Positions 4,987-5,303 of a stretch of 5,303 nt of DNA are shown here, one piece after another. The position numbers and the translations under genes are program-made. The notes under the pieces were generated by a model. That model was not told the origin of the DNA. It saw only the letters and a program-made list of their open reading frames with translations, and ran no database searches. Source of the stretch: Bacteroidaceae bacterium (GTDB taxonomy: Bacteria > Bacteroidota > Bacteroidia > Bacteroidales > Bacteroidaceae); NCBI GenBank assembly GCA_017472905.1, contig JAFUNW010000201.1, positions 1 through 5,303 of the forward strand, read 5' to 3'. Position 1 is the first letter of the stretch, and every line of letters begins with the position of its first letter.

Positions 4987-5303
4987 CTAATTCTGGTTTA
5001 CTTTGTCTTCTTCCACTACAAGATTATCGATGATGAAGTGCTGACGTTCCATCGTGTTCTTTCCCATGTAGAATTCCAATAGGTCTTCAACCAAGTCATT
5101 TTTACGAAGCGTCACTTGTTCAAGCCGAATATCTTTCCCGATGAAGTTCTTGAACTCGTCCGGTGATATTTCACCCAATCCTTTGAATCGGGTGATTTCC
5201 GGGGCCGGTCCTAATTCTTCGATAGCGGCGATTCTTTCCTCTTCGCTGTAGCAATACCGAGTCTCGTAGTCGTTTTTCCTTTGTCCGGAATCTTTGGAGT
5301 CGG
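4987..5303 (-). CDS. parE: DNA topoisomerase IV subunit B, C-terminal part
   Basis: The last 104 codons of a GyrB/ParE-type subunit are visible, entering from the right edge and ending in TAG at 4987-4989. The ITRFKGLGEISPDEF stretch is the conserved end of the TOPRIM region (R-F/Y-K-G-L-G-E). It is followed by the RLEQVTL segment and the DLVEDLLEFYMGKNTMERQ segment, where type IIA B-subunits normally have a FxxLMG-like motif with RxxFI. ParE rather than GyrB is preferred because the gyrase counterpart usually reads PLMG-x-x-V-x-P-R-R-x-FIE, whereas FYMGKNTMERQHFI is what I recall for Bacteroides ParE; this is a recollection. With ParC the subunit would form topoisomerase IV, which unlinks daughter chromosomes using ATP. 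The N-terminal ATPase domain lies outside the window. A short non-conserved tail ends seven bases before coaD. Confidence 0.85.
   Translation of the reverse strand, partial: DSKDSGQRKNDYETRYCYSEEERIAAIEELGPAPEITRFKGLGEISPDEFKNFIGKDIRLEQVTLRKNDLVEDLLEFYMGKNTMERQHFIIDNLVVEEDKVNQN

Noticed and set aside
4606..5082. A 158-codon plus-strand frame
   Set aside because: It is the antisense shadow of coaD and the parE end, both of which carry clear family motifs.
1..5303. CRISPR array, tRNA, rRNA or insertion sequence
   Set aside because: No regularly spaced direct repeats of the right length, no tRNA-like cloverleaf or rRNA-like sequence, and no transposase motif was seen by reading the window.

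Overview
The window looks like a chromosomal segment from a gut Bacteroidales bacterium, most likely Bacteroides or a close relative. Three things point there. (i) The putative promoters follow the Bacteroidetes pattern TTTG - 19/20 nt - TAnnTTTG rather than the E. coli pattern, and genes lack clear Shine-Dalgarno sites. (ii) The gene string parE (topoisomerase IV subunit B) - coaD - S41 protease is a housekeeping arrangement I associate with Bacteroides. (iii) There is a BspA-like leucine-rich-repeat secreted protein with a tail resembling a type IX secretion sorting domain.

Layout, left to right. Positions 1-32 (minus) hold the first ten codons of an unidentified gene that leaves the window, with a good promoter at 56-86. 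About 620 bases (87-706) follow without a convincing intact gene. This stretch holds repeated ATGGCTAT words, two hairpins, nested long-range complementarity, a strongly pyrimidine-biased tract and a short coding-like remnant (559-687). Positions 707-1245 (plus) carry a promoter and two overlapping small genes. The first is a DUF4160-family gene interrupted by an in-frame amber codon at its sixth codon; the second is an intact DUF2442-family gene. A hairpin terminator (1306-1380) ends this unit and meets the 3' end of the next gene, which is convergent.

Positions 1375-2553 (minus) encode the BspA-like protein, with its own promoter (2580-2611) overlapped by an 11-bp inverted repeat. After a roughly 290-bp spacer comes a strong terminator (2828-2889, minus), which ends a compact minus-strand operon. 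That operon reads parE (3' part only, running off the right edge), then 7 nt, coaD, then 11 nt, and the S41 C-terminal processing protease.

The right half is housekeeping: chromosome decatenation (ParE), coenzyme A synthesis (CoaD) and envelope proteolysis (S41 peptidase), probably co-transcribed because of tight spacing rather than shared function. The left half is accessory in character. The most noteworthy item is the DUF4160/DUF2442 pair with its nonsense-interrupted first gene. I do not see a clear, wholly novel multi-gene system in this window.
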